Shown in pieces: positions 24,481-32,565 of a DNA stretch of 64,000 bases. The DNA lies in NCBI GenBank assembly GCA_937863415.1, contig CALMFC010000006.1, positions 62,001 to 126,000 of the forward strand, written 5' to 3'. Position numbers and translations under genes: made by a program. Below the pieces are notes generated by a model. The model had not been told where the DNA came from and ran no database searches. It saw nothing but the letters and a program-made list of their open reading frames with translations. This DNA comes from an uncultured bacterium. Its GTDB lineage: Bacteria; Patescibacteriota; Saccharimonadia; Saccharimonadales; Saccharimonadaceae. Every line of letters starts with the position of its first letter. Within the stretch, counting starts at the first letter, position 1.

Positions 24481-25842
24481 ATGAGCGACAAAAACATCAA
24501 GAACGAAAAAATGGAAGCAATTGTTAGCCTAGCAAAGCGCAGAGGGTTTATTTATCAGGGTAGTGAAGTTTATGGAGGTCTGAGTGGGACTTGGGATTAC
24601 GGACCCTTAGGTGTAACGCTAAAGCGAAATATCATTGATTTGTGGTGGAAGATGTTTGTCGACAATCGAGACGACATGTACGGTGTTGATGCGGCGATTT
24701 TGATGAATCAAAACGTTTGGAAAGCGAGCGGTCATGTCGACACATTTACGGATCCGCTAGTTGAAGATGTTGAGACTAAGCAGCGATTCAGAGCCGACCA
24801 TTTACTTAAAGACGCTGGCGTTGACGTCAACGGTTTGTCGCTAGAGGATATGACGAATATTATTCACGATAAAGGTATCAAAAGTCCGAATGGCAACGAG
24901 TTATCTGATGTTCGTACGTTTAATATGATGTTTAAAACAAATGTCGGTCCTGTCGAGGATGAATCAAGTGTTAGTTATCTACGGCCAGAGACTGCTCAGG
25001 GTATATTTACCAATTACAAGAATATTTTAGATAGCTTTTATCCTGATTTGCCATTTGGAATCGCACAGATTGGTAAAGCTTTTCGAAATGAAATTAGTCC
25101 ACGTGATTTTATTTTTCGAGCACGCGAGTTTGAACAAATGGAAATTGAATACTTTATTGATCCAGCAAATTGGGAAGCTGAATTTGAGAAGTGGGTTAGG
25201 TTGGTGCGTGACTGGACAGACTTATTGGGGCTGCCGGCTGATAACGTACACGAGCTGGTCGTACCAGATGAAGATAGGGCACATTACAGCAAGCGAACGA
25301 TCGATTTCGAATTCGATTTCCCGATTGGACGCGAGGAGTTGCTGGGCCTAGCTTATCGCGGTAGCTTTGACTTAGATAACATTGAGCGCGCAGCTGGCAA
25401 GAACATGAAATACACCGTCAAAGGTACTAATAATGCATTTGTTCCGCACGTTATTGAACCTTCGTTTGGTGTTGAACGGACAATTATGGCTGTTTTATCG
25501 GCCGCATACACCGAAGACGAAGTTAATGGTGAAAAGAGAGTGTTCTTGAAGCTTCCAGAGCACTTGGCACCAGTTAGATACGCAGTCTCACCACTTGTTC
25601 GCAACAAGCCCGAGCTGGTCCTGAGAGCCCGTGAGGTATACGAAATGCTGAAAGAAAAACACGGTAATGTCATGTGGGATGATAACGGTAACATCGGTAA
25701 ACGCTATCGTCGTCAAGACGAAATCGGTACACCTCATTGCATAGTTGTAGACTTCGAAACATTAGAAGATAGCACCGTAACGATACGTGACCGTGATACG
25801 ACTGAACAAAAACGAGTCAGTATTGACGAGGTAACGAGGTAA
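24481..25842 (+). CDS. glyS: Glycine--tRNA ligase, single-chain (alpha2) type
   Basis: 453 aa class IIa enzyme charging tRNA-Gly. It starts with AKRRGFIYQGSEVYGGLSGTWDYGPLG, the diagnostic N-terminus of the dimeric eukaryote/Bacillota-type glycyl-tRNA synthetase. Motif 2 is in GKAFRNEISPRDFIFRAREFEQMEIEYF and motif 3 in PSFGVERTIMAVLSAAY. The C-terminal anticodon-binding domain begins LAPVRYAVSPLVRNKPELV. TATACT lies 10 nt upstream of the ATG. The next small gene follows after 5 bp. Confidence 0.96.
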   Translation: MSDKNIKNEKMEAIVSLAKRRGFIYQGSEVYGGLSGTWDYGPLGVTLKRNIIDLWWKMFVDNRDDMYGVDAAILMNQNVWKASGHVDTFTDPLVEDVETKQRFRADHLLKDAGVDVNGLSLEDMTNIIHDKGIKSPNGNELSDVRTFNMMFKTNVGPVEDESSVSYLRPETAQGIFTNYKNILDSFYPDLPFGIAQIGKAFRNEISPRDFIFRAREFEQMEIEYFIDPANWEAEFEKWVRLVRDWTDLLGLPADNVHELVVPDEDRAHYSKRTIDFEFDFPIGREELLGLAYRGSFDLDNIERAAGKNMKYTVKGTNNAFVPHVIEPSFGVERTIMAVLSAAYTEDEVNGEKRVFLKLPEHLAPVRYAVSPLVRNKPELVLRAREVYEMLKEKHGNVMWDDNGNIGKRYRRQDEIGTPHCIVVDFETLEDSTVTIRDRDTTEQKRVSIDEVTR

Positions 25843-25847
25843 CTGCG

Positions 25848-26282
25848 ATGGATCGGCTACCCGAGGGCGACTTTTCATCAGAAGCGGCACATGATGCGAT
25901 GGAAAAACTGCGAGCGGTGGGGGATAACGTTAATAAAGACTGGTCTAGGGTTTGTGGGGCGCTACGAGCCGCCGCCTCAGAGTTAATCGAAATCGATGAT
26001 TCAATAAACAAGAGGCTTGAAAGCAATTTTTGGTCAACGTTTAACGACTTGATTGAACATGAAAAAGTATACAACCCAACAGTAATGAACGATGTAATGG
26101 CGCGTTTCGAGGAAATAATGGAAACAGAGCGTCAAGCAGAGATGACATATTTTGAGACTAAAGTTTTACCAAAATTGAATCGCAGAGCATTTTGGCATGG
26201 TCTGCTAGGTATACCATATGACAACATAGCTGAGTACGAAGCTATGATGAGTGAGCGCCCAACGGATATCGGTATTGTATAG
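25848..26282 (+). CDS. Unknown helical protein after glyS
   Basis: 144 aa, charged and predicted mostly helical, no TM. There is no recognisable motif; the middle (ELIEIDDSINKRLESNFWSTFNDLIEHEKVY) looks amphipathic. The start overlaps glyS context by only 5 bp of spacing and ATGG follows GTAACTGCG, so translation is probably coupled to glyS. Its role is unknown; it could be a Saccharibacteria-specific accessory protein. Confidence 0.68.
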   Translation: MDRLPEGDFSSEAAHDAMEKLRAVGDNVNKDWSRVCGALRAAASELIEIDDSINKRLESNFWSTFNDLIEHEKVYNPTVMNDVMARFEEIMETERQAEMTYFETKVLPKLNRRAFWHGLLGIPYDNIAEYEAMMSERPTDIGIV

Positions 26283-26359
26283 TAGGTGTATGAAGATTTC
26301 GATTGATAGATTACGTGATGTGATTCAAGAGTTTGCATGAAGGGGTATATAAAAAAATA

Positions 26360-26965
26360 ATGCAGTCCGAAATCGAGGCAAAGTTTATTCATGTAAACCA
26401 TGATGATATGCGAGTGAAGTTAAAATCGATTGGTGCTATATGTGAGCAACCGATGCGATTAATGCGACGTGTCGTGGTTCATAATCAGGCGATGACAGCC
26501 AAGAATGCTTTTTTGCGTGTTCGCGACGAAGGTCAACGTGTTACTATGACCTATAAACAATTTGACGATGATTCGATTGATGGCGCCAAGGAACTTGAGG
26601 TGATAGTGAGTGACTTTGATACGGTGGTGGCTACGCTTGATGAGGCTGGTTTGGCTCATGACACATACCAAGAATCAAAGCGAGAAAATTGGCGGGTTGG
26701 AGACGTTGAAATTATGCTTGATGAGTGGCCGTGGTTAGATACATATATGGAAATTGAAGGTCCGAGTGAAATCTTGGTCAAACAAACTGCAGAATTATTA
26801 GGATTATCCTGGGATGACGCTGTTTTCGGTGGTGTGGCAAATGTTTACCTAAAACAGTATCCGCATATCGGTGATAAAGGCAGGCAAATGATAAACGATA
26901 GTTGGCCAGTCATAAAGTTTAATGACCCGATGCCAGAACTACTAAGTAAAAAGGAAGGGAAGTGA
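26360..26965 (+). CDS. CYTH domain protein
   Basis: 201 aa from the ATG at 26360. The N-terminal signature ExExK is present as EIEAKF, followed by RVRDEGQRVTMTYKQF and MLDEWPWLDTYMEIEGPSE, which is the CYTH tunnel fold. The family covers class IV adenylate cyclases, thiamine triphosphatases and tripolyphosphatases that act on triphosphate substrates with two metal ions. Which activity applies cannot be told. The DUF427 gene begins 1 nt after its stop, so they are co-transcribed. Confidence 0.88.
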   Translation: MQSEIEAKFIHVNHDDMRVKLKSIGAICEQPMRLMRRVVVHNQAMTAKNAFLRVRDEGQRVTMTYKQFDDDSIDGAKELEVIVSDFDTVVATLDEAGLAHDTYQESKRENWRVGDVEIMLDEWPWLDTYMEIEGPSEILVKQTAELLGLSWDDAVFGGVANVYLKQYPHIGDKGRQMINDSWPVIKFNDPMPELLSKKEGK

Positions 26966-26966
26966 C

Positions 26967-27269
26967 ATGAAAGCAGTTTGGAATAACACAACAATCGCTG
27001 AGGCTCCGAAAGAAGATTTAATTCGAATTGAAGGTAACTGGTACTTTCCACCGAAAACATTGGAGTGGCAGTTTTTTGAAGAGAGTGATCACCATACAAC
27101 ATGTCATTGGAAGGGTGAAGCAAGCTACTACGACGTAGTTATTAATGGCGAACGCAATGAATTCGGTGCTTGGTATTATCCTGAACCAAAAAGTGGTTCG
27201 ATAGAAAAAGTTAAAAAAGACTTCTCGAATTACGTGGCATTTTGGAACGGCATAGAGGTTATCGAATAA
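26967..27269 (+). CDS. DUF427 family protein
   Basis: 100 aa. It matches the DUF427 pattern from end to end: MKAVWNNTTIAEAP, IEGNWYFPP, CHWKGEASYYDVVINGERNEFGAWYYPEP, and the final YVAFW.GIEV. The family is widespread, small and of unknown biochemical role; conserved W, C and Y residues suggest a ligand pocket. It is translated directly after the CYTH gene and is followed by a perfect 22-bp palindrome. Confidence 0.92.
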   Translation: MKAVWNNTTIAEAPKEDLIRIEGNWYFPPKTLEWQFFEESDHHTTCHWKGEASYYDVVINGERNEFGAWYYPEPKSGSIEKVKKDFSNYVAFWNGIEVIE

Positions 27270-27273
27270 AACG

Positions 27274-27323
27274 GACACGCTATATATAGCGTGTCAATTG
27301 TATAAATACGCTAGATATAGCGT
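27274..27323. terminator. Paired palindromic hairpins between DUF427 and a small gene
   Basis: The perfect palindrome GACACGCTATATATAGCGTGTC (27274-27295, described here as an 11-bp arm pair) and a second stem ACGCTA/TAGCGT (27308-27323) using the same word. They close the plus-strand CYTH/DUF427 unit and the minus-strand 21-aa gene. Confidence 0.65.
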
Positions 27324-27389
27324 TTACTCAGCAATTTTTGCTTTTTTAGGCTTTTTGACTTCTTTGCGTTTGTTTTGACCTTTGGCCAT
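27324..27389 (-). CDS. 21-aa lysine-rich small protein
   Basis: Encodes MAKGQNKRKEVKKPKKAKIA plus E. It has an AAGGAG ribosome binding site 5-6 nt before the ATG, a terminator hairpin directly after the stop, and no overlap with other genes, which together make it a likely real gene. About half its residues are Lys/Arg, so it probably binds nucleic acid or the ribosome; that is inferred from composition only. Similar tiny MAKGQ...K-rich proteins are believed to occur in other bacteria, but this cannot be checked here. Confidence 0.65.
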   Translation of the reverse strand: MAKGQNKRKEVKKPKKAKIAE

Positions 27390-27481
27390 ATTTACTCCTT
27401 ACAACTTTATAACTCTATTATGCGCTAACGCCTTACAATATCAAGCCTCAACATGCGATGAGGTGTAGTAGAATAGAAAAG

Positions 27482-27907
27482 ATGATTATTTACTATACCG
27501 ACGGCAGTTGCAGTCCAAATCCTGGTCCTGGCGGGTTTGCTGTGATAAAAGATATGAAACCAGCGATTGTTGGTCATGAAATGGATTCAACGAATATTCG
27601 TATGGAAGGCAAAGCGCTCATTGCTGCACTAAAAGACGCAGGCGAGGAACATGCCGAGATTTTTACCGACAGTGAATTTTGGATTAACGTCATAACCAAA
27701 TGGGCACCTGGTTGGGAAGCGAAAGGCTGGAAGAAAAAGGGTGGTGAAATTAAGAATTTAGATATCGTTCAAGAGGTATATCCGCTGTATCAAAATTCAA
27801 ATGCAAAACTAACATGGGTGCGTGGTCACGAAGGTGATATCGGCAACGAATTAGCCGATGTATGGGCGAATCGCGCGCGTGAAAAAAGACTTAGTGGTCA
27901 AGTTTAG
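27482..27907 (+). CDS. rnhA: Ribonuclease HI
   Basis: Degrades the RNA strand of RNA-DNA hybrids. 141 aa from the ATG at 27482. Catalytic residues in order: Asp in YYTDGSCSPNPGPGGFAV, Glu in NIRMEGKALIAAL, Asp in IFTDSEFWINVI and Asp in GNELADVWANRAR. Substrate-handling KGWKKKGGEIKNLD is also present. The upstream in-frame ATG at 27458 is rejected because TAGAAT (27469-27474) lies exactly 7 nt before 27482, giving a leaderless mRNA. Confidence 0.93.
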   Translation: MIIYYTDGSCSPNPGPGGFAVIKDMKPAIVGHEMDSTNIRMEGKALIAALKDAGEEHAEIFTDSEFWINVITKWAPGWEAKGWKKKGGEIKNLDIVQEVYPLYQNSNAKLTWVRGHEGDIGNELADVWANRAREKRLSGQV

Positions 27908-27929
27908 TTTTGCGCATCAATTATTACAT

Positions 27930-27950
27930 GTTACAATCAAACAGTTAACA
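27930..27950 (+). promoter_or_regulatory. Probable promoter of the riboswitch-metK transcript
   Basis: ATGTTACAAT with TACAAT at about 27930-27940, upstream of the first riboswitch helix. The word TGTTACAAT is the same extended -10 used at serS and prfB. The -35 is not clear. Confidence 0.4.
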
Positions 27951-27954
27951 AACT

Positions 27955-28060
27955 AATATCAAGAGCGCGACGAGGGACACTGGACCTATGACTCGCCAGC
28001 AACCTATTCTTTGAACAGAACAAGGTGCTACTTCCAGCCTGAATGATTCGGGAAGATATA
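27955..28060 (+). ncRNA. S-box (SAM-I/SAM-IV clan) riboswitch
   Basis: The leader of metK carries the S-box order of conserved segments: P1 5' strand ATATC followed by AAGAG, then GAGGGAC, a CTGG...CCAG helix containing ATGA, GCAACC, AAGGTGCTA and TTCC, a hairpin CCTGAA/TTCGGG, and GGGAAGATAT, whose GATAT closes P1 (27956-27960 with 28055-28059). These are the SAM-contacting parts of the S-box. It binds S-adenosylmethionine and should switch off metK when SAM is plentiful. Confidence 0.85.
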
Positions 28061-28083
28061 TGTAAATCTTGTAGATAAATATT

Positions 28084-28119
28084 ATCCTTTCTTGGTTGTT
28101 CGGGACAGATAGAAAGGAT
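28084..28119 (+). promoter_or_regulatory. Ribosome-binding-site sequestering hairpin of the metK riboswitch
   Basis: ATCCTTTCT (28084-28092) pairs perfectly with AGAAAGGAT (28111-28119), which contains the metK ribosome binding site, 4 nt before the ATG at 28124. No T-run follows, so control is probably at translation, unlike the terminator-type S-boxes of Bacillota. Confidence 0.7.
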
Positions 28120-28123
28120 TAAT

Positions 28124-29101
28124 ATGTCTGTCACAAAAACTAATCAATATAAAACTGCCGAGAGTGTGTCACCGGGGCATCCTGATAAAATTGCTGATCA
28201 GATTTCTGATGCAATTTTGGATGCACACCTAGTGCAGGATCCGTTTGCTAGAGTCGCAGTTGATGTCGCTGGTGGGCACGGAAAAATATTTGTGACCGGT
28301 GAAGTAACGTCAAAAGCGGTTGGCGTAGATATCAAAGCTATTGTAAGACGCCTGGCGGGTGATATCGAGCTAATCGAGAACATAGCACGCCAAAGTCCCG
28401 AGATAGCTCAGGGGGTCGATACGGGAGGCGCGGGCGACCAAGGAATTATGATTGGATATGCAACCAGTGAAACGCCAGAATTTCTGCCACTTGAAGTTGT
28501 GTTGTCACGTAAATTAAATCAATATTTATATAAAATTTGGCCATTTGATGGGAAAACTCAAATAACGACCAAGGACTCTTTGATTACACACGTAGTAGCA
28601 AGTTTTCAGCACGCCAAAAGCGAGGAACTAAAAAAGGAAGTAAATAAGTGGTTGTTAGATTTTGATTCAACAGGCGACGTAGAATTATTTGTTAACCCAG
28701 CGGGTGATTGGGATATTGGCGGGTTTGATGCTGACGCGGGTCTGACTGGACGTAAATTAGCAGTTGATAACTACGGCCCTGGGGTCCCAGTTGGTGGCGG
28801 TGCATTTAGTGGCAAAGACCCGAGCAAGGTCGATCGCAGTGCCGCGTACATGGCGCGGAAGGTAGCAATCGAATATTTAAAAAAACGCCAAGCAAACGAA
28901 GTATTTGTAAGGCTAGCTTATGCGATTGGTGTAATCGAACCACTAGAGGCAACGGTAATAATTGATGGAATCGGCGAATCTATAACTGGATACGATTTAA
29001 CTCCTAAGGAAATAATATCAAGTCTAAACCTTAGGCGACCCATATACGAAAAGACCGCATCGTATGGTCATTTCGGTCACGAATTTGATTGGGAAAAATA
29101 G
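28124..29101 (+). CDS. metK: S-adenosylmethionine synthetase, short form
   Basis: Makes SAM from methionine and ATP. 325 aa, against the usual 380-400. The ATP/methionine motifs are present: SVSPGHPDKIADQISDAILD, GQGA-type GGAGDQGIMIGYAT, DGKTQIT, GGGAFSGKDPSKVDRSAAYMARK, and the final ASYGHFG. The shortening is mainly in the central domain after DGKTQIT and in loops. Similar short MetK proteins are seen in reduced genomes. It is controlled by the S-box riboswitch directly upstream. Confidence 0.95.
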   Translation: MSVTKTNQYKTAESVSPGHPDKIADQISDAILDAHLVQDPFARVAVDVAGGHGKIFVTGEVTSKAVGVDIKAIVRRLAGDIELIENIARQSPEIAQGVDTGGAGDQGIMIGYATSETPEFLPLEVVLSRKLNQYLYKIWPFDGKTQITTKDSLITHVVASFQHAKSEELKKEVNKWLLDFDSTGDVELFVNPAGDWDIGGFDADAGLTGRKLAVDNYGPGVPVGGGAFSGKDPSKVDRSAAYMARKVAIEYLKKRQANEVFVRLAYAIGVIEPLEATVIIDGIGESITGYDLTPKEIISSLNLRRPIYEKTASYGHFGHEFDWEK

Positions 29102-29159
29102 TTAAGCTCTGTGCTTATGCTTGTTATTTAATATAAACAATATATATTCATATTAAACA

Positions 29160-29696
29160 ATGACAGCTGAACGACAACTCGATCCTCTGCCCGCATTAAA
29201 TAAGCAGGCTGGTATAAAAAATCAAATTAAAACCGCAATAAACTTGATTGATCACGGTTTAAGTTACGCTGAATGTACTAGTCTTAGTGGAGGAAGCCTC
29301 GTTAGAATAAATGCGAGAGACCAATATATTACTGGGCAAGTTGGTGGAGCCGATATAGAGAAGTTTAAAACTTATGGTTCATACGAATCAATAAGCGAGC
29401 TTAGTCGAAAGGTTTCGCAGGGCATGGCAAAAGTAGCCAAGAAAAGTATGATTAGGCCTATTGAATGGGATAAAGAGTGGAGCTATCCAGTTTTTATAGG
29501 TTCGTCTGACTCGGTCGGTACTGTTTTTATGCTTTTTAGAGATCCGAATATCAAGGCGTCGATAGTTAGTGCTAGAACTGGTGCCGATAAAGAAATTCTA
29601 ACCCTAGAGTCGACAAACATTAAAGAACGAAGCGAACTTAAAGTCCTGCTTGGTGGATTGGCTTCGTTTTTGTCGGCTATAGAAGCTAGTAATTAG
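29160..29696 (+). CDS. Unknown soluble protein
   Basis: 178 aa, no TM or signal. A helical N-terminus (LNKQAGIKNQIKTAINLIDHGLSYAECTSL) is followed by a beta-rich part (WSYPVFIGSSDSVGTVFMLFRDPNIKASIVSARTG) and an amphipathic C-terminal helix. No family recognised. TATATT lies about 11 nt before the ATG and no ribosome binding site is obvious. It is followed by the DUF4868 gene with 77 bp between; the partner membrane protein expected for a Kiwa system is not this one, because it lacks TM segments. Confidence 0.65.
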   Translation: MTAERQLDPLPALNKQAGIKNQIKTAINLIDHGLSYAECTSLSGGSLVRINARDQYITGQVGGADIEKFKTYGSYESISELSRKVSQGMAKVAKKSMIRPIEWDKEWSYPVFIGSSDSVGTVFMLFRDPNIKASIVSARTGADKEILTLESTNIKERSELKVLLGGLASFLSAIEASN

Positions 29697-29773
29697 TTGA
29701 TAGTTAAGCTTTGTTTCAAAATTTACTAGTAATGTTACAATTAATAACTGTTGTAATCTAAATAAGGGTAAAA

Positions 29774-30754
29774 ATGACTGAAAAAACACACGAAACGACT
29801 GACATATTTTTATGGGCTAATAATATTGATGGAGTCAAAAAGGACCTAGATGTTGAGTTCTTTTTGTTTAATAAAAATTACACTCCATATACCACTAAAT
29901 TTGGTAGCGACCTTAGTTCGCAGATTAAACCATTATTTTTGTACGATGTTATTAACTTTGTTAATTTGGGCGCTGGAACTGGGCTTAGTGTGCGAGATTT
30001 TGAATCATCTGACAAAGAAGACAACGTATTGCTTCGAACTGATTTAGAGAAGGTGGGCCGAGCTGAAACGTTAATTCATTTGATCGAACATCAACGTAGT
30101 GACATAGTTGAATTTAGCGAAACCGAACACGAATTCAAGCGGATTAAAGGAATAGTAGCGAAGTTTACCAGTAAGGATGATACCAAGAAACCCTTTTACG
30201 TAGTCAAACAGATTTCGCAGGGTAATGTACTGCAGGGTGCGACCGCCTGGGAGTTTAGAGACGGGAAATTTGGAGCATTTCAGGCGGACGTAGGGCTCAA
30301 GGTCTCTGGCGATAATCAGGTGTTAATTGTCGATAAAGACATCTTTGTATTTAACGAGAGTAAATTTGAACGTTTATTTAATTATGATTACAAAAAGCAG
30401 GCACTGGCTGATCAAAAAGTTGCCCAGATTGAAAAGCAATTTAAACTAAGTTTTCCCGACGGAATGGATTTACAAACACTCGTCAAAGACCGCAGGAAAA
30501 CTGTTAACAAATTACAAAAAATTGAAGTCGGAGATATTACACAGGAACAAGTTGTCGATTACGCCGACCAGATGCAGCTAGAGATTATGACTGATGATGC
30601 TGGTGCAATTATAATTCTGGACGGAAATGACCTAGATACGTTCGTTAATTTAATTAACGAAGATTATATTACTAGTGAGATCACAGGCAGGCGATACGAA
30701 GTAAAAAGTAAACGCCTGTTGGACGATCCCGAGGGCGAACCGCCACGAGGCTAA
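29774..30754 (+). CDS. DUF4868 (KwaB-like) protein
   Basis: 326 aa. The C-terminal two thirds match the DUF4868 style: a beta-rich region FYVVKQISQGNVLQGATAWEFRDGKFGAFQADVGLKVSGDNQVLIVDKDIFVFNESKFERLFNYD with the typical nuclear-like DKDIFVFNxxKFExLFxYD phrase, then helical KKQALADQKVAQIEKQF. DUF4868 is the domain of KwaB, the DNA-binding subunit of the Kiwa anti-phage system. No kwaA-like membrane gene is next to it, so it is either a solo relative or serves another role. AAGGGTAAAA precedes the ATG. The assignment rests on memory of the family pattern. Confidence 0.6.
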   Translation: MTEKTHETTDIFLWANNIDGVKKDLDVEFFLFNKNYTPYTTKFGSDLSSQIKPLFLYDVINFVNLGAGTGLSVRDFESSDKEDNVLLRTDLEKVGRAETLIHLIEHQRSDIVEFSETEHEFKRIKGIVAKFTSKDDTKKPFYVVKQISQGNVLQGATAWEFRDGKFGAFQADVGLKVSGDNQVLIVDKDIFVFNESKFERLFNYDYKKQALADQKVAQIEKQFKLSFPDGMDLQTLVKDRRKTVNKLQKIEVGDITQEQVVDYADQMQLEIMTDDAGAIIILDGNDLDTFVNLINEDYITSEITGRRYEVKSKRLLDDPEGEPPRG

Positions 30755-30771
30755 GTTTTATACCGTTTTCC

Positions 30772-30883
30772 AGCGCCAGGCTAGGTGATTTTCATATCCT
30801 TCTTCGCTCCGGGTCCGCTAAGGGCCCCGGCGCCTTATCGAACTCGGGTTCCAGGGGATACGAAAACCACCTAGTCTAGCGCT
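30772..30883 (-). ncRNA. Branched structured element between DUF4868 and helicase genes
   Basis: A long closing helix pairs 30772-30799 with 30856-30883. Its segments are AGCGC/GCGCT, CTAGGTG/CACCTAG, TTTTC/GAAAA and TATCC/GGATA, separated by single A-C mismatches that all become G-U on the minus strand. Inside, on the minus strand, are a GAAC-CCGA-GTTC hairpin and a GC-rich CGCCGGG...CCCGG hairpin, making a three-way junction. It does not share the linker words of the 11.5/14.7-kb family. Confidence 0.6.
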
Positions 30884-30916
30884 TTCGGTTATGCGTTGAT
30901 GTGACGCTCGGGTTTT

Positions 30917-30985
30917 CTAATTTAAAAATTGAGACCTGAAAATTAATTTGTGAACTGAAAACTGAAAACTGAAAATTGATGTAGT
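30917..30985. repeat. CTGAAAA/TTGAAAA word repeat
   Basis: Tandem and near-tandem GAAAACT and GAAAATT words before the helicase promoter (for example ACTGAAAACTGAAAACTGAA). Related stretches are at 51222-51357 and 56350-56461. Confidence 0.5.
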
Positions 30986-30987
30986 GT

Positions 30988-31000
30988 TATACTAGTAGCA
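30988..31000 (+). promoter_or_regulatory. Leaderless promoter of the PIF1-like helicase
   Basis: Extended -10 TGTTATACT with TATACT at 30988-30993 and exactly 7 nt to the ATG at 31001. No ribosome binding site. Confidence 0.6.
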
Positions 31001-32524
31001 ATGAATCAGGGGATTGCACTAGAGGTAATGCTAGCAGGCGAAAGTGTGCTATTGACCGGTCCGGCAGGGGCCGGCAAGACTTTTGTTTTGAATCAATTTA
31101 TTCGGATTGCCAAAAACGAAGGCAAGCATGTGTCAGTGACCGCTACGACTGGTCTGGCTGCAACACACTTAGGCGGTACAACGATTCACAGCTGGGCGGG
31201 GATTGGTGTATCCGATGAAATAACGGATGGGTTTCTTGATCGAATGGCCAAAGGACGACGCGAAATAATCGAAAAAACCGACGTTTTGATTATTGATGAA
31301 ATCAGTATGATGCACGATTTTCGCCTAGATATGGTTGACGAGGTGTGTCGTTTGGTGCGCCGAAAAGACGAACCATTTGGCGGAATTCAATTAATTATGA
31401 GTGGTGATTTCTTTCAGCTACCACCGATAAATCGTGGTGACAGCAGGGCTGGTGGCTTTGTGGTTAATAGTAATGTTTGGCGTGAGCTAGACCCAGCAGT
31501 TTGTTATCTGTCCGAACAGCACCGCCAAGACGACGAAGAGCTACTTGATATATTGAACTCGCTGAGGGCCGGGGAGCTTCGTCGTGGGCACGCCGAAGCA
31601 TTACTAGCGAGGGTTGAGGTTCAACCTGACGATGGTGAGATTTTAACTGAACTTCACACTGTTAACGTAGATGTCGACAAAATAAACAATGCCATGCTAG
31701 AGCAACTAGACGGTGACGAGCTATTCTATACTCAGACGACAACAGGAAGCGCTAACTATGTAGAGAATCTGCAGCGATCTGTGCTTGCTCCTGCCACTTT
31801 GCGGTTAAAAAAGGGTGCGTTAGTTATGGCTGTCAAAAACAGTTTGGACCGTAAATATGTAAACGGCAGTTTAGGTGTAGTAATTGATTTTGAACCGGCG
31901 ACAGAATATCCAGTTGTTGAATTTAAAAACGGTAAAGTTGTAACAATGACTCCGGATACGTGGGAACTTCGTGATGGTGAGAAAAAGCGAGCTAGTATTA
32001 CTCAAATACCACTGCGTTTAGCCTGGGCAATTACTGTACACAAATCTCAGGGTATGACGCTGGACGCAGCGCGAATTGATTTACGAAAAGCGTTTGTTGA
32101 GGGCATGGGATACGTGGCACTTAGCCGAGTAAAAAATTTGCGCAACTTGTATTTAACAGGGATAAATCGAATGGCTTTGCAGGTAAGTCCAAATGCACAG
32201 GAGATCGATATAAATTTACGCGATAGGGCATCCAGGGACAATAAACGCTTCGCTCATCTGGAGGCTCAAGTCAAAAAGCGGGAATCTAATCCAGTGATTT
32301 CTTCCAAAAAAACCAAATCCAGTAGTTGGAGTGACAAGATTGCTAAGATGCGCGAGACTTATCCAAATGCATATCGTCCATGGGAATCAATGCAGGATTC
32401 AGAATTAAAGGAAAAGTTTCAAAACGGGGTAACTATTAAGCAACTATCTAAGTTGCTGGGTCGTCATGAAAATTCGATCAAAATGCGCTTGCAAAAACAC
32501 TTTGGAGAAGATGTAGTTCAATAG
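31001..32524 (+). CDS. PIF1/RecD-like DNA helicase with C-terminal HTH
   Basis: 507 aa superfamily 1 helicase. Walker A LLTGPAGAGKTFVLNQF (about residues 18-34), motif Ia SVTATTGLAATHLGGTTIHSWAG, Walker B VLIIDEISMMHDFRLDMV, motif III MSGDFFQLPP, and the SF1B C-terminal AWAITVHKSQGMTLDAARIDL...YVALSRVKNLRNLYL. After the helicase core (about residue 430) a linker leads to a final HTH-like segment (ELKEKFQNGVTIKQLSKLLGRHENSIKMRLQKHFG) that may recognise DNA. These helicases unwind forks, R-loops and G-quadruplexes; the host partner is unknown. It is probably on a leaderless mRNA. Confidence 0.93.
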   Translation: MNQGIALEVMLAGESVLLTGPAGAGKTFVLNQFIRIAKNEGKHVSVTATTGLAATHLGGTTIHSWAGIGVSDEITDGFLDRMAKGRREIIEKTDVLIIDEISMMHDFRLDMVDEVCRLVRRKDEPFGGIQLIMSGDFFQLPPINRGDSRAGGFVVNSNVWRELDPAVCYLSEQHRQDDEELLDILNSLRAGELRRGHAEALLARVEVQPDDGEILTELHTVNVDVDKINNAMLEQLDGDELFYTQTTTGSANYVENLQRSVLAPATLRLKKGALVMAVKNSLDRKYVNGSLGVVIDFEPATEYPVVEFKNGKVVTMTPDTWELRDGEKKRASITQIPLRLAWAITVHKSQGMTLDAARIDLRKAFVEGMGYVALSRVKNLRNLYLTGINRMALQVSPNAQEIDINLRDRASRDNKRFAHLEAQVKKRESNPVISSKKTKSSSWSDKIAKMRETYPNAYRPWESMQDSELKEKFQNGVTIKQLSKLLGRHENSIKMRLQKHFGEDVVQ

Positions 32525-32565
32525 TCTACCAACTCTATTGACTAGTGTTATAATAGAGTAAGTAT

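Noticed and set aside
26290-26340. 15-codon open frame before the CYTH gene
   Set aside because: No ribosome binding site and no sign of conservation; too short to support.
29160-29696. KwaA partner of the DUF4868 protein
   Set aside because: The protein has no transmembrane segments, whereas KwaA is a four-TM protein.
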